Assembly: GCA_035610835.1 (NCBI GenBank)
Contig: CM069457.1
Span: forward strand, 19,400,658 to 19,464,657
Source: Ophiura sarsii
Lineage: Eukaryota > Echinodermata > Ophiuroidea > Amphilepidida > Ophiuridae
DNA length: 64,000 nt
Direction of reading: 5' to 3'
The first letter of the stretch is position 1. Every line of letters begins with the position of its first letter. The translations under genes and the position numbers were made by a program. Of this stretch, positions 23,801-36,849 are shown in pieces. A model generated the notes under the pieces. It saw only the letters and a program-made list of their open reading frames with translations, had not been told where the DNA came from and searched no databases.

Positions 23801-25128
23801 CTTATGATGGGGTCAATCTTAATTTCAAACACTGCCTTGTATGGCCGAAATACAAAATATTATTTGGTGGTGTGTACTCATATACATGTTTTAAAAGGCT
23901 ATCTACCTTAAGAAATAAGTCAGTTAGCCCCACGTTTTAGAGTTCTCATTAGTGCCAACTCATGCGTAACTGTACTTAAGTTCAAGCAAAATTCACCAAG
24001 GAGTTTTTTGTCAATCAATCTGATACAAAAAAGGTCCATAACGTTGAGGCACGGTACTAGATAAATAGTCATGATATAGTAGTAAAAAATGCCTAAATAT
24101 ACATGTTTTAAATGGCTATCTACCTCAAAAAAATAAAGTCGGTTAGCACCACATTTTTTCAGATTTTTCATAAGTGCCTATTCATGCGTAGCTGTACTTA
24201 AATTTAAAGCAAAACTCACCAACGAGTTTTTTATCAATCAATCTGATACAGAAAATAGGTCCATAACGTTATGGCCTAATGTGGAGGAAATAACCTACAA
24301 ATGCCAAAATATGAAACATTTTGGTACATTTACAGCCCTTTTTACCTTTCTAGGATGTTAAATTGAGACTTATGATGGGGTCAATCTTAATTTCAAACAC
24401 TGCCTTGTATGGCCAAAATACAAAATATTATTTGGTGGTGTGTACTCATATACATGTTTTAAAAGGCTATCTACCTTAAGAAATAAGTCAGTTAGCCCCA
24501 CGTTTTAGAGTTCTCATTAGTGCCAACTCATGCGTAACTGTACTTAAGTTCAAGCAAAATTCACCAAGGAGTTTTTTGTCAATCAATCTGATACAAAAAA
24601 GGTCCATAACGTTGAGGCACGGTACTAGATAAATAGTCATGATATAGTAGTAAAAAATGCCTAAATATACATGTTTTAAATGGCTATCTACCTCAAAAAA
24701 ATAAAGTCGGTTAGCACCACATTTTTTCAGATTTCTCATAAGTGCCTATTCATGCGTAGCTGTACTTAAATTTAAAGCAAAACTCACCGAGGAGTTTTTT
24801 ATCAATCAATCTGATACAGAAAATAGGTCCATAACGTTATGGCCTAATGTGGAGGAAATAACCTACAAATGCCAAATTATGAAACATTTTGGTACATTTA
24901 CAGCCCTTTTGACCTTTCTAGGATGTTAAATTGAGACTTATGATGGGGTCAATCTTAATTTCAAACACTGCCTTGTATGGCCAAAATACAAAATATTATT
25001 TGGTGGTGTGTACTCATATACATGTTTTAAAAGGCTATCTACCTTAAGAAATAAGTCAGTTAGCCCCACGTTTTAGAGTTCTCATTAGTGCCAACTCATG
25101 CGTAACTGTACTTAAGTTCAAGCAAAAT
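20830..25128. repeat. 4299-bp tandem duplication, first unit
   Basis: Private variants recur exactly 4299 bp later: ctaatac at 20,857 and 25,156, gagactgatg at 21,773 and 26,072, tatacttgtt at 22,073 and 26,372, catgttggtac at 22,291 and 26,590, ggccgaaata at 23,844 and 28,143, caccgagg at 24,786 and 29,085, and cccttttgacc at 24,905 and 29,204 (positions within a few bases). The unit spans about seven full monomers and one shortened one. The joint lies in the A head between the poly-T of cacgttttt and caccaaagag. Confidence 0.9.
22644..22964. repeat. Shortened monomer, copy 4
   Basis: Same joint (aatataaaac against aaggag, near 22,859), but with its own variant gataaaaaaaaagatcc after the joint. 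This copy is older or independently drifted relative to copies 1-3. Confidence 0.87.
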
Positions 25129-28100
25129 TCACCAAAGAGTTTTTTGTCAATCAATCTAATACAAAAAAGGTCCATAACGTTGAGGCACGGTACTAGATAA
25201 ATAGTCATGATATAGTAGTAAAAAATGCCTAAATATACATGTTTTAAATGGCTATCTACCTCAAAAAAATAAAGTCGGTTAGCACCACATTTTTTCAGAT
25301 TTCTCATAAGTGCCTATTCATGCGTAGCTGTACTTAAATTTAAAGCAAAACTCACCAAAGAGTTTTTTTATCAATCAATCTGATACAGAAAATAGGTCCA
25401 TAACGTTATGGCCTAATGTGGAGGAAATAACCTACAAATGCCAAATTATGAAACATTTTGGTACATTTACAGCCCTTTTTACCTTTCTAGGATGTTAAAT
25501 TGAGACTTATGATGGGGTCAATCTTAATTTCAAACACTTCCTTGTATGGCCAAAATACAAAATATTATTTGGTGGTGTGTACTCATATACATGTTTTAAA
25601 AGGCTATCTACCTTAAGAAATAAGTCAGTTAGCCCCACGTTTTAGAGTTCTCATTAGTGCCAACTCATGCGTAACTGTACTTAAGTTCAAGCAAAATTCA
25701 CCAAGGAGTTTTTTGTCAATCAATCTGATACAAAAAAGGTCCATAACGTTGAGGCACGGTACTAGATAAATAGTCATGATATAGTAGTAAAAAATGCCTA
25801 AATATACATGTTTTAAATGGCTATCTACCTCAAAAAATAAAGTCGGTTAGCACCACATTTTTTCAGATTTTTCATAAGTGCCTATTCATGCGTAGCTGTA
25901 CTTAAATTTAAAGCAAAACTCACCAACGAGTTTTTTATCAATCAATCTGATACAGAAAATAGGTCCATAACGTTATGGCCTAATGTGGAGGAAATAACCT
26001 ACAAATGCCAAATTATGAAACATTTTGGTACATTTACAGCCCTTTTTACCTTTCTAGGATGTTAAATTGAGACTGATGATGGGGTCAATCTTAATTTCAA
26101 ACACTGCCTTGTATGGCCAAAATACAAAATATTATTTGGTGGTGTGTACTCATATACATGTTTTAAAAGGCTATCTACCTTAAGAAATAAGTCAGTTAGC
26201 CCCACGTTTTTAGAGTTCTCATTAGTGCCAACTCATGCGTAACTGTACTTAAGTTCAAGCAAAATTCACCAAGGAGTTTTTTGTCAATCAATCTGATACA
26301 AAAAAGATCCATAACGTTGAGGCACGGTACTAGATAAATAGTCATGATATAGTAGTAAAAAATGCCTAAATATACTTGTTTTAAATGGCTATCTACCTCA
26401 AAAAAATAAAGTCGGTTAGCACCACATTTTTTCAGATTTCTCATATGTGCCTATTCATGCGTAGCTGTACTTAAATTTAAAGCAAAACTCACCAAGGAGT
26501 TTTTTATCAATCAATCTGATACAGAAAATAGGTCCATAACGTTATGGCCTAATGTGGAGGAAATAACCTACAAATGCCAAAATATGAAACATGTTGGTAC
26601 ATTTACAGCCCTTTTTACCTTTCTAGGATGTTAAATTGAGACTTATGATGGGGTCAATCTTAATTTCAAACACTGCCTTGTATGGCCAAAATACAAAATA
26701 TTATTTGGTGGTGTGTACTCATATACATGTTTTAAAAGGCTATCTACCTTAAGAAATAAGTCAGTTAGCCCCACGTTTTTAGAGTTCTCATTAGTGCCAA
26801 CTCATGCGTAACTGTACTTAAGTTCAAGCAAAATTCACCAAGGAGTTTTTTGTCAATCAATCTGATACAAAAAAGATCCATAACGTTGAGGCACGGTACT
26901 AGATAAATAGTCATGATATAGTAGTAAAAAATGCCTAAATATACATGTTTTAAATGGCTATCTACCTCAAAAAAATAAAGTCGGTTAGCACCACATTTTT
27001 TCAGATTTCTCATATGTGCCTATTCATGCGTAGCTGTACTTAAATTTAAAGCAAAACTCACCAAGGAGTTTTTTATCAATCAATCTGATACAGAAAATAG
27101 GTCCATAACGTTATGGCCTAATGTGGAGGAAATAACCTACAAATGCGAAAATATAAAACAAGGAGTTTTTTGTCAATCAATCTGATAAAAAAAAAGATCC
27201 ATAACGTTGAGGCACGGTACTAGATAAATAGTCATGATATAGTAGTAAAAAATGCCTAAATATACATGTTTTAAATGGCTATCTACCTCAAAAAAATAAA
27301 GTCGGTTAGCACCACATTTTTTCAGATTTCTCATATGTGCCTATTCATGCGTAGCTGTACTTAAATTTAAAGCAAAACTCACCAAGGAGTTTTTTATCAA
27401 TCAATCTGATACAGAAAATAGGTCCATAACGTTATGGCCTAATGTGGAGGAAATAACCTACAAATGCCAAATTATGAAACATTTTGGTACATTTACAGCC
27501 CTTTTTACCTTTCTAGGATGTTAAATTGAGACTTATGATGGGGTCAATCTTAATTTCAAACACTGCCTTGTATGGCCAAAATACAAAATATTATTTGGTG
27601 GTGTGTACTCATATACATGTTTTAAAAGGCTATCTACCTTAAGAAATAAGTCAGTTAGCCCCACGTTTTAGAGTTCTCATTAGTGCCAACTCATGCGTAA
27701 CTGTACTTAAGTTCAAGCAAAATTCACCAAGGAGTTTTTTGTCAATCAATCTGATACAAAAAAGATCCATAACGTTGAGGCACGGTACTAGATAAATAGT
27801 CATGATATAGTAGTAAAAAATGCCTAAATATACATGTTTTAAATGGCTATCTACCTCAAAAAAATAAAGTCGGTTAGCACCACATTTCTTCAGATTTCTC
27901 ATATGTGCCTATTCATGCGTAGCTGTACTTAAATTTAAGGCAAAACTCACCAAAGAGTTTTTTATCAATCAATCTGATACAGAAAATAGGTCCATAACGT
28001 TATGGCCTAATGTGGAGGAAATAACCTACAAATGCCAAAATATGAAACATTTTGGTACATTTACAGCCCTTTTTACCTTTCTAGGATGTTAAATTGAGAC

Positions 28101-29427
28101 TTATGATGGGGTCAATCTTAATTTCAAACACTGCCTTGTATGGCCGAAATACAAAATATTATTTGGTGGTGTGTACTCATATACATGTTTTAAAAGGCTA
28201 TCTACCTTAAGAAATAAGTCAGTTAGCCCCACGTTTTAGAGTTCTCATTAGTGCCAACTCATGCGTAACTGTACTTAAGTTCAAGCAAAATTCACCAAGG
28301 AGTTTTTTGTCAATCAATCTGATACAAAAAAGGTCCATAACGTTGAGGCACGGTACTAGATAAATAGTCATGATATAGTAGTAAAAAATGCCTAAATATA
28401 CATGTTTTAAATGGCTATCTACCTCAAAAAAATAAAGTCGGTTAGCACCACATTTTTTCAGATTTTTCATAAGTGCCTATTCATGCGTAGCTGTACTTAA
28501 ATTTAAAGCAAAACTCACCAACGAGTTTTTTATCAATCAATCTGATACAGAAAATAGGTCCATAACGTTATGGCCTAATGTGGAGGAAATAACCTACAAA
28601 TGCCAAAATATGAAACATTTTGGTACATTTACAGCCCTTTTTACCTTTCTAGGATGTTAAATTGAGACTTATGATGGGGTCAATCTTAATTTCAAACACT
28701 GCCTTGTATGGCCAAAATACAAAATATTATTTGGTGGTGTGTACTCATATACATGTTTTAAAAGGCTATCTACCTTAAGAAATAAGTCAGTTAGCCCCAC
28801 GTTTTAGAGTTCTCATTAGTGCCAACTCATGCGTAACTGTACTTAAGTTCAAGCAAAATTCACCAAGGAGTTTTTTGTCAATCAATCTGATACAAAAAAG
28901 GTCCATAACGTTGAGGCACGGTACTAGATAAATAGTCATGATATAGTAGTAAAAAATGCCTAAATATACATGTTTTAAATGGCTATCTACCTCAAAAAAA
29001 TAAAGTCGGTTAGCACCACATTTTTTCAGATTTCTCATAAGTGCCTATTCATGCGTAGCTGTACTTAAATTTAAAGCAAAACTCACCGAGGAGTTTTTTA
29101 TCAATCAATCTGATACAGAAAATAGGTCCATAACGTTATGGCCTAATGTGGAGGAAATAACCTACAAATGCCAAATTATGAAACATTTTGGTACATTTAC
29201 AGCCCTTTTGACCTTTCTAGGATGTTAAATTGAGACTTATGATGGGGTCAATCTTAATTTCAAACACTGCCTTGTATGGCCAAAATACAAAATATTATTT
29301 GGTGGTGTGTACTCATATACATGTTTTAAAAGGCTATCTACCTTAAGAAATAAGTCAGTTAGCCCCACGTTTTAGAGTTCTCATTAGTGCCAACTCATGC
29401 GTAACTGTACTTAAGTTCAAGCAAAAT
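25129..29427. repeat. 4299-bp tandem duplication, second unit
   Basis: Nearly identical by eye to 20,830-25,128. It ends where the A head returns to caccaagg (about 29,428) instead of caccaaag. The high identity of units of several monomers compared with each other, against lower identity between adjacent monomers, suggests a recent event. Confidence 0.9.
26943..27263. repeat. Shortened monomer, copy 5
   Basis: Duplicate of copy 4 at offset 4299, with the same gataaaaaaaaagatcc variant. Confidence 0.87.
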
Positions 29428-29683
29428 TCACCAAGGAGTTTTTTGTCAATCAATCTGATACAAAAAAGGTCCATAACGTTGAGGCACGGTACTAGATAAA
29501 TAGTCATGATATAGTAGTAAAAAATGCCTAAATATACATGTTTTAAATGGCTATCTACCTCAAAAAAATAAAGTCGGTTAGCACCACATTTTTTCAGATT
29601 TCTCATAAGTGCCTATTCATGCGTAGCTGTACTTAAATTTAAAGCAAAACTCACCAAGGAGTTTTTTATCAATCAATCTGATA

Positions 29684-29733
29684 CAGAAAATAGGTCCATA
29701 ACGTTATGCAGAAAATAGGTCCATAACGTTATG
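29684..29733 (+). repeat. 25-bp local tandem duplication at the B palindrome
   Basis: A 25-base stretch from cagaaaatagg to aacgttatg is doubled (29684-29708 and 29709-29733). It contains most of the 14-bp palindrome at the B head/tail border. It lies just right of the 4299-bp duplication, at the start of the irregular zone. Confidence 0.9.
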
Positions 29734-32480
29734 GCCTAATGTGGAGGAAATAACCTACAAATGCCAAATTATGAAACATTTTGGTACATTTACAGCCCTT
29801 TTTACCTTTCTAGGATGTTAAATTGAGACTTATGATGGGGTCAATCTTAATTTCAAACACTGCCTTGTATGGCCAAAATACAAATATTATTTGGTGGTGT
29901 GTACTCATATACATGTTTTAAAAGGCTATCTACCTTAAGAAATAAGTCAGTTAGCCCCACGTTTTAGAGTTCTCATTAGTGCCAACTCATGCGTAACTGT
30001 ACTTAAGTTCAAGCAAAATTCACCAAGGAGTTTTTTGTCAATCAATCTGATACAAAAAAGGTCCATAACGTTGAGGCACGGTACTAGATAAATAGTCATG
30101 ATATAGTAGTAAAAAATGCCTAAATATACTGTACATGTTTTAAATGGCTATCTACCTCAAAAAAAAAAGTCGGTTAGCACCACATTTTTTCAGATTTCTC
30201 ATAAGTGCCTATTCATGCGTAGCTGTACTTAAATTTAAAGCAAATCTCACCAAGGAGTTTTTTTTATCAATCAATCTGATACAGAAAATAGGTCCATAAC
30301 GTTATGGCCTAATGTGGAGGAAATAACCTACAAATGCCAAATTATGAAACATTTTGGTACATTTACAGCCCTTTTTACCTTTCTAGGATGTTAAATTGAG
30401 ACATGATGGGGTCAATCTTAATTTCAAACACTGCCTTGTATGGCCAAAATACAAAATATTATTTGGTGGTGTGTACTCATATACATGTTTTAAAAGGCTA
30501 TCTACCTTAAGAAATAAGTCAGTTAGCCCCACGTTTTAGAGTTCTCATTAGTGCCAACTCATGCGTAACTGTACTTAAGTTCAAGCAAAATTCACCAAGG
30601 AGTTTTTTGTCAATCAATCTGATACAAAAAAGGTCCATAACGTTAAGGCACGGTACTAGATAAATAGTTATGATATAGTAGTAAAACATGCCTAAATATA
30701 CATGTTTTAAATGGCTATCTACCTCAAAAAAATAAAGTCGGTTAGCACCACATTTTTTCAGATTTCTCATAAGTGCCTATTCATGCGTAGCTGTACTTAA
30801 ATTTAAAGCAAAACTCACCAAGGAGTTTTTTATCAATCAATCTGATACAGAAAATAGGTCCATAACGTTGTGGCCTAATGTGGAGGAAATAACCTAAAAT
30901 GCCAAATTATGAAACATTTTGGTACATTTACAGCCCTTTTTACCTTTCTAGGATGTTAAATTGAGACTTATGATGGGGTCAATCTTAATTTCAAACACTG
31001 CCTTGTATGGCCAAAATACAAAATAGTATTTGGTGGTGTGTACTCATATACATGTTTTAAAAGGCTATCTACCTTAAGAAATAAGTCAGTTAGCCCCACG
31101 TTTTTAGAGTTCTCATTAGTGCCAACTCATGAGGCGTAACTGTACTTAAGTTCAAGCAAAATTCACCAAGGAGTTTTTTGTCAATCAATCTGATACAAAA
31201 AAGGTCCATAACGTTGAGGCACGGTACTAGATAAATAGTCATGATATAGTAGTAAAAAATGCCTAAATATACTGTACATGTTTTAAATGGCTATCTACCT
31301 TAAAAAAAAGTCGGTTAGCACCACATTTTTTCAGATTTCTCATAAGTGCCTATTCATGCGTAGCTGTACTTAAATTTAAACTCACCAAGGAGTTTTTTAT
31401 CAATCAATCTGATACAGAAAATAGGTCCATAACGTTATGGCCTAATGTGGAGGAAATAACCTACAAATGCCAAATTATGAAACATTTTGGTACATTTACA
31501 TTACAGCCCTTTTTACCTTTCTAGGATGTTAAATTGAGACTTATGATGGAGTCAATCTTAATTTCAAACACTGCCTTGTATGGCCAAAATACAAAATATT
31601 ATTTGGTGGTGTGTACTCATATACATGTTTTAAAAGGCTATCTACCTTAAGAAATAAGTCAGTTAGCCCCACGTTTTAGAGTTCTCATTAGTGCCAACTC
31701 ATGCGTAACTGTACTTAAGTTCAAGCAAAATACACCAAGGAGTTTTTTGTCAATCAATCTGATACAAAAAAGGTCCATAACGTTGAGGCACGGTACTAGA
31801 TAAATAGTCATGATATAGTAGTAAAAAATGCCTAAATATACATGTTTTAAATGGCTATCTACCTCAAAAAAATAAAGTCGGTTAGCACCACATTTTTTCA
31901 GATTTCTCATAAGTGCCTATTCATGCGTAGCTGTACTTAAATTTAAAGCAAAACTCACCAAGGAGTTTTTTATCAATCAATCTGATACAGAAAATAGGTC
32001 CATAACGTTATGGCCTAATGTGGAGGAAATAACCTACAAATGCCAAATTATGAAACATTTTGGTACATTTACAGCCCTTTTTACCTTTCTAGGATGTTAA
32101 ATTGAGACTTATGATGGGGTCAATATTAATTTCAAACACTGCCTTGTATGGCCAAAATACAAAATATTATTTGGTGGTGTGTACTCATATACATGTTTTA
32201 AAAGGCTATCTACCTTAAGAAATAAGTCAGTTAGCCCCACGTTTTAGAGTTCTCATTAGTGCCAACTCATGCGTAACTGTACTTAAGTTCAAGCAAAATT
32301 CACCAAGGAGTTTTTTGTCAATCAATCTGATACAAAAAAGGTCAATAACGTTGAGGCACGGTACTAGATAAAAAGTCATGATATAGTAGTAAAAAATGCC
32401 TAAATATACATGTTTTAAATGGCTATCTACCTCAAAAAAATAAAATCGGTTAGCACCACATTTTTTCAGATTTCTCATAA

Positions 32481-33843
32481 GTGCCTATTAATGCGTAGCT
32501 GTACTTAAATTTAAAGCAAAACTCACCAAAGAGTTTTTTATCAATCAATCTGATACAGAAAATAGGTCCATAACGTTATGGCCTAATGTGGAGGAAATAA
32601 CCTACAAATGCCAAATTATGAAACATTTTGGTACATTTACAGCCCTTTTTACCTTTCTAGGATGTTAAATTGAGACTTATGATGGGGTCAATCTTAATTT
32701 CAAACACTGCCTTGTATGGCCAAAATACAAAATATTATTTGGTGGTGTGTACTCATATACATGTTTTAAAAGGCTATCTACCTTAAGAAATAAGTCAGTT
32801 AGCCCCACGTTTTAGAGTTCTCATTAGTGCCAACTCATGCGTAACTGTACTTAAGTTCAAGCAAAATTCACCAAGGAGTTTTTTGTCAATCAATCTGATA
32901 CAAAAAAAGGTCCATAACGTTGAGGCACGGTACTAGATAAATAGTCATGATATAGTAGTAAAAAATGCCTAAATATACATGTTTTAAATGGCTATCTACC
33001 TCAAAAAAATAAAGTCGGTTAGCACCACATTTTTTCAGATTTCTCATAAGTGCCTATTCATGCGTAGCTGTACTTAAATTTAAAGCAAAACTCACCAAGG
33101 AGTTTTTTATCAATCAATCTGATACAAAAAAGTCCATAACGTTGAGGCACGGTACTAGATAAATAGTCATGATATAGTAGTAAAAAATGCCTAAATATAC
33201 ATGTTTTAAATGGCTGTCTACCTCAAAAAAATAAAGTCGGTTAGCACCACATTTTTTCAGATTTCTCATAAGTGCCTATTCATGCGTAGCTGTACTTAAA
33301 TTTAAAGCAAAACTCACCAAGGAGTTTTTTATCAATCAATCTGATACAGAAAATAGGTCCATAACGTTATGGCCTAATGTGGAGGAAACAACCTACAAAT
33401 GCCAAATTATGAAACATTTTGGTACATTTACAGCCCTTTTTACCTTTCTAGGATGTTAAATTGAGACTTATGATGGGGTCAATCTTAATTTCAAACACTG
33501 CCTTGTATGGCCAAAATACAAAATATTATTTGGTGGTGTGTACTCACTCATATACATGTTTTAAAAGGCTATCTACCTTAAGAAATAAGTCAGTAGCCCC
33601 ACGTTTTAGAGTTCTCATTAGTGCCAACTCATGCGTAACTGTACTTAAGTTCAAGCAAAATTCACCAAGGAGTTTTTTGTCAATCAATCTGATACAAAAA
33701 AAGGTCCATAACGTTGAGGCACGGTACTAGATAAATAGTCATGATATAGTAGTAAAAAATGCCTAAATATACATGTTTTAAATGGCTATCTACCTCAAAA
33801 AAATAAAGTCGGTTAGCACCACATTTTTTCAGATTTCTCATAA
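32481..33843. repeat. 1363-bp duplication, first unit
   Basis: The variant gtgcctattaatgcg at 32,481 recurs at 33,844, and the chimeric joint at 33,121 recurs at 34,484. The first unit alone has the actcactcat and gtcagtagcc changes near 33,543-33,596, so these arose after the duplication. Confidence 0.83.
32977..33198. repeat. B/A chimeric subunit (222 bp), copy 1
   Basis: The unit starts as a B head (ctcaaaaaaataaagtcgg, gcgtagctgtacttaaattt) and switches near 33,121 to the A form (gatacaaaaaagtcc, then gaggcacggtactag). It is followed directly by another B head. Its length and structure fit an unequal exchange between the related B and A heads, which deletes one B tail and one A head (about 350 bp). 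Confidence 0.88.
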
Positions 33844-35050
33844 GTGCCTATTAATGCGTAGCTGTACTTAAATTTAAAGCAAAACTCACCAAAGAGTTTT
33901 TTATCAATCAATCTGATACAGAAAATAGGTCCATAACGTTATGGCCTAATGTGGAGGAAATAACCTACAAATGCCAAATTATGAAACATTTTGGTACATT
34001 TACAGCCCTTTTTACCTTTCTAGGATGTTAAATTGAGACTTATGATGGGGTCAATCTTAATTTCAAACACTGCCTTGTATGGCCAAAATACAAAATATTA
34101 TTTGGTGGTGTGTACTCATATACATGTTTTAAAAGGCTATCTACCTTAAGAAATAAGTCAGTTAGCCCCACGTTTTAGAGTTCTCATTAGTGCCAACTCA
34201 TGCGTAACTGTACTTAAGTTCAAGCAAAATTCACCAAGGAGTTTTTTGTCAATCAATCTGATACAAAAAAAGGTCCATAACGTTGAGGCACGGTACTAGA
34301 TAAATAGTCATGATATAGTAGTAAAAAATGCCTAAATATACATGTTTTAAATGGCTATCTACCTCAAAAAAATAAAGTCGGTTAGCACCACATTTTTTCA
34401 GATTTCTCATAAGTGCCTATTCATGCGTAGCTGTACTTAAATTTAAAGCAAAACTCACCAAGGAGTTTTTTATCAATCAATCTGATACAAAAAAGTCCAT
34501 AACGTTGAGGCACGGTACTAGATAAATAGTCATGATATAGTAGTAAAAAATGCCTAAATATACATGTTTTAAATGGCTGTCTACCTCAAAAAAATAAAGT
34601 CGGTTAGCACCACATTTTTTCAGATTTCTCATAAGTGCCTATTCATGGGTAGCTGTACTTAAATTTAAAGCAAAACTCACCAAGGAGTTTTTTATCAATC
34701 AATCTGATACAGAAAATAGGTCCATAACGTTATGGCCTAATGTGGAGGAAATAACCTACAAATGCCAAATTATGAAACATTTTGGTTCATTTACAGCCCT
34801 TTTTACCTTTCTAGGATGTTAAATTGAGACTTATGATGGGGTCAATCTTAATTTCAAACACTGCCTTGTATGGCCAAAATACAAAATATTATTTGGTGGT
34901 GTGTACTCATATACATGTTTTAAAAGGCTATCTACCTTAAGAAATAAGTCAGTTAGCCCCACGTTTTAGAGTTCTCATTAGTGCCAACTCATGCGTAACT
35001 GTACTTAAGTTCAAGCAAAATTCACCAAGGAGTTTTTTGTCAATCAAGCT
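33844..35050. repeat. 1363-bp duplication, second unit (end approximate)
   Basis: Partner of 32,481-33,843. It becomes hard to follow near 35,050, where the type I/type II switch begins, so the switch may coincide with the right end of this duplication. Confidence 0.7.
34340..34561. repeat. B/A chimeric subunit (222 bp), copy 2
   Basis: Same chimeric joint as at 33,121, located 1363 bp further on (near 34,484), with the same one-base loss in aaaaaagtcc and the same ggctgtctacc variant just after it. Confidence 0.88.
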
Positions 35051-35079
35051 GATACAAAAAAGGTCCATAACATTGAGGC

Positions 35080-35400
35080 ACGGTACTAGATAAATAGTCA
35101 TGATATAGTAGTAAAAAATGACTAAATATACATGTTTTAAATGGCTATCTACCTCAAAAAAATAAAGTCGGTTAGCACCACATTTTTAAGATTTCTCATT
35201 AGTGCCTATTCATGCGTAGCTGTACTTAAATTTAAAGCAAAACTCACCAAGGAGTTTTTTATCAATCAATCTGATACAGAAAATAGGTCCATAACGTTGT
35301 GGCCTAATGTGGAGGAAATAACCTACAAATGCCAAATTATGAAACATTTTGGTACATTTACAGCCCTTTTTACCTTTCTAGGATGTTAAATTTAGACTTA
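35080..35400. other. Type I to type II subfamily switch point
   Basis: Up to about 35,060 the monomer is type I: gttatggcc near 34,731, aaattgagac near 34,824 and gaaataagtcag near 34,942. At 35,119 the A tail reads atgactaaat, and from there the type II markers follow in order: ctcattagtgcc near 35,196, gttgtggcc near 35,296, aaatttagac near 35,387 and gaaatgttagcc near 35,508. The change is complete within part of one monomer and keeps register, as expected for a recombination joint between two homogenised subfamilies. The neighbouring sequence has private variants (caatcaagctg near 35,041 and cataacattgagg near 35,068). Confidence 0.85.
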
Positions 35401-36849
35401 TGATGGGGTCAATCTTAATTTCAAACACTGCCTTGTATGGCCAAAATACAAAATTTTATTTGGTGGTGTGTACTCATATACATGTTTTAAAAGGCTATCT
35501 ACCTTAAGAAATGTTAGCCCCACGTTTTTAGAGTTCTCATTAGTGCCAACTCATGCGTAACTGTACTTAAGTTCAAGCAAAATTCACCAAGGAGTTTTTT
35601 GTCAATCAATCTGATACAAAAAAAAGGTCCATAACGTTGAGGCACGGTACTAGATAAATAGTCATGATATAGTAGTAAAAAATGACTAAATATACATGTT
35701 TTAAATGGCTATCTACCTCAAAAAAATAAAGTCAGTTAGCACCACATTTTTAAGATTTCTCATTAGTGCCTATTCATGCGTAGCTGTACTTAAATTTAAA
35801 GCAAAACTCACCAAGGAGTTTTTTATCAATCAATCTGATACAGAAAATAGGTCCATAACGTTGTGGCCTAATGTGGAGGAAATAACCTACAAATGCCAAA
35901 TTATGAAACATTTTGGTACATTTACAGCCCTCTTTACCTTTCTAGGATGTTAAATTTAGACTTATGATGGGGTCAATCTTAATTTCAAACACTGCCTTGT
36001 ATGGCCAAAATACAAAATATTATTTGGTGGTGTGTACTCATATACATGTTTTATCTACCTTAAGAAATGTTAGCCCCACGTTTTTAGAGTTCTCATTAGT
36101 GCCAACTCATGCGTAACTGTACTTAAGTTCAAGCAAAATTCACCAAGGAGTTTTTTTGTCAATCAATCTGATACAAAAAAGGTCCATAACGTTGAGGCAC
36201 GGTACTAGATAAATAGTCATGATATAGTAGTAAAAAATGACTAAATATACATGTTTTAAATGGCTATCTACCTCAAAAAAATAAAGTCGGTTAGCACCAC
36301 ATTTTTTCAGATTTCTCATTAGTGCCTATTCATGCGTAGCTGTACTTAAATTTAAAGCAAAACTCACCAAGGAGTTTTTTATCAATCAATCTGATACAGA
36401 AAATAGGTCCATAACGTTGTGGCCTAATGTGGAGGAAATAACCTACAAATGCCAAATTATGAAACATTTTGGTACATTTACAGCCCTTTTTACCTTTCTA
36501 GGATGTTAAATTTAGACTTATGATGGGGTCAATCTTAATTTCAAACACTGCCTTGTATGGCCAAAATACAAAATATTATTTGGTGGTGTGTACTCATATA
36601 CATGTTTTATCTACCTTAAGAAATGTTAGCCCCACGCTTTTAGAGTTCTCATTAGTACCAACTCATGCGTAACTGTACTTAAGTTCAAGCAAAATTCACC
36701 AAGGAGTTTTTTTGTCAATCAATCTGATACAAAAAAAGGTCCATAACGTTGAGGCACGGTACTAGATAAATAGTCATGATATAGTAGTAAAAAATGACTA
36801 AATATACATGTTTTAAATGGCTATCTACCTCAAAAAAATAAAGTCGGTT

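Larger units (their letters stand above)
1..35115. repeat. Type I satellite subfamily domain
   Basis: Nearly every monomer here carries gttatggcc, aaattgagac, atgcctaaat, ctcataagtgcc or ctcatatgtgcc, and gaaataagtcagttagcc. Approximate A-head starts after the first MITE remnant are 6166, 6734, 7303, 7871, 8439, 9023, 9591, 10483, 11051, 11620, 12189, 13222, 13790, 14359, 14927, 15495, 16079, 16647, 17539, 18123, 18691, 19583, 20151, 20720, 21290, 21857, 22426, 23316, 23884, 24452, 25020, 25589, 26156, 26725, 27615, 28183, 28751, 29319, 29911, 30483, 31050, 31623, 32191, 32759, 33554, 34122 and 34913. Larger gaps are monomers shortened by deletion or interrupted by the MITE. No other feature lies between these units. 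Confidence 0.93.
29684..35115. repeat. Irregular, indel-rich type I zone next to the subfamily switch
   Basis: Monomers here carry many private small changes: ctgtacatg near 30,128 and 31,270, poly-A expansions near 30,160, aaatctcacc near 30,242, poly-T of eight near 30,258, gagacatgatgg near 30,399, catgaggcgtaac near 31,129, loss of agcaaa near 31,378, an extra ttaca near 31,500, and cactcactcat near 33,543. It also has two A/B chimeric units. This contrasts with the very uniform 20.8-29.4 kb block on its left and suggests weaker homogenisation. Confidence 0.75.

Noticed and set aside
35141..35389. Plus-strand open frame of 82 codons repeated in many type II monomers
   Set aside because: It exists only where the B-head poly-T has a certain length (cattttta or catttttc forms). 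Monomers with one more T lose it, and alternate monomer classes lack it.
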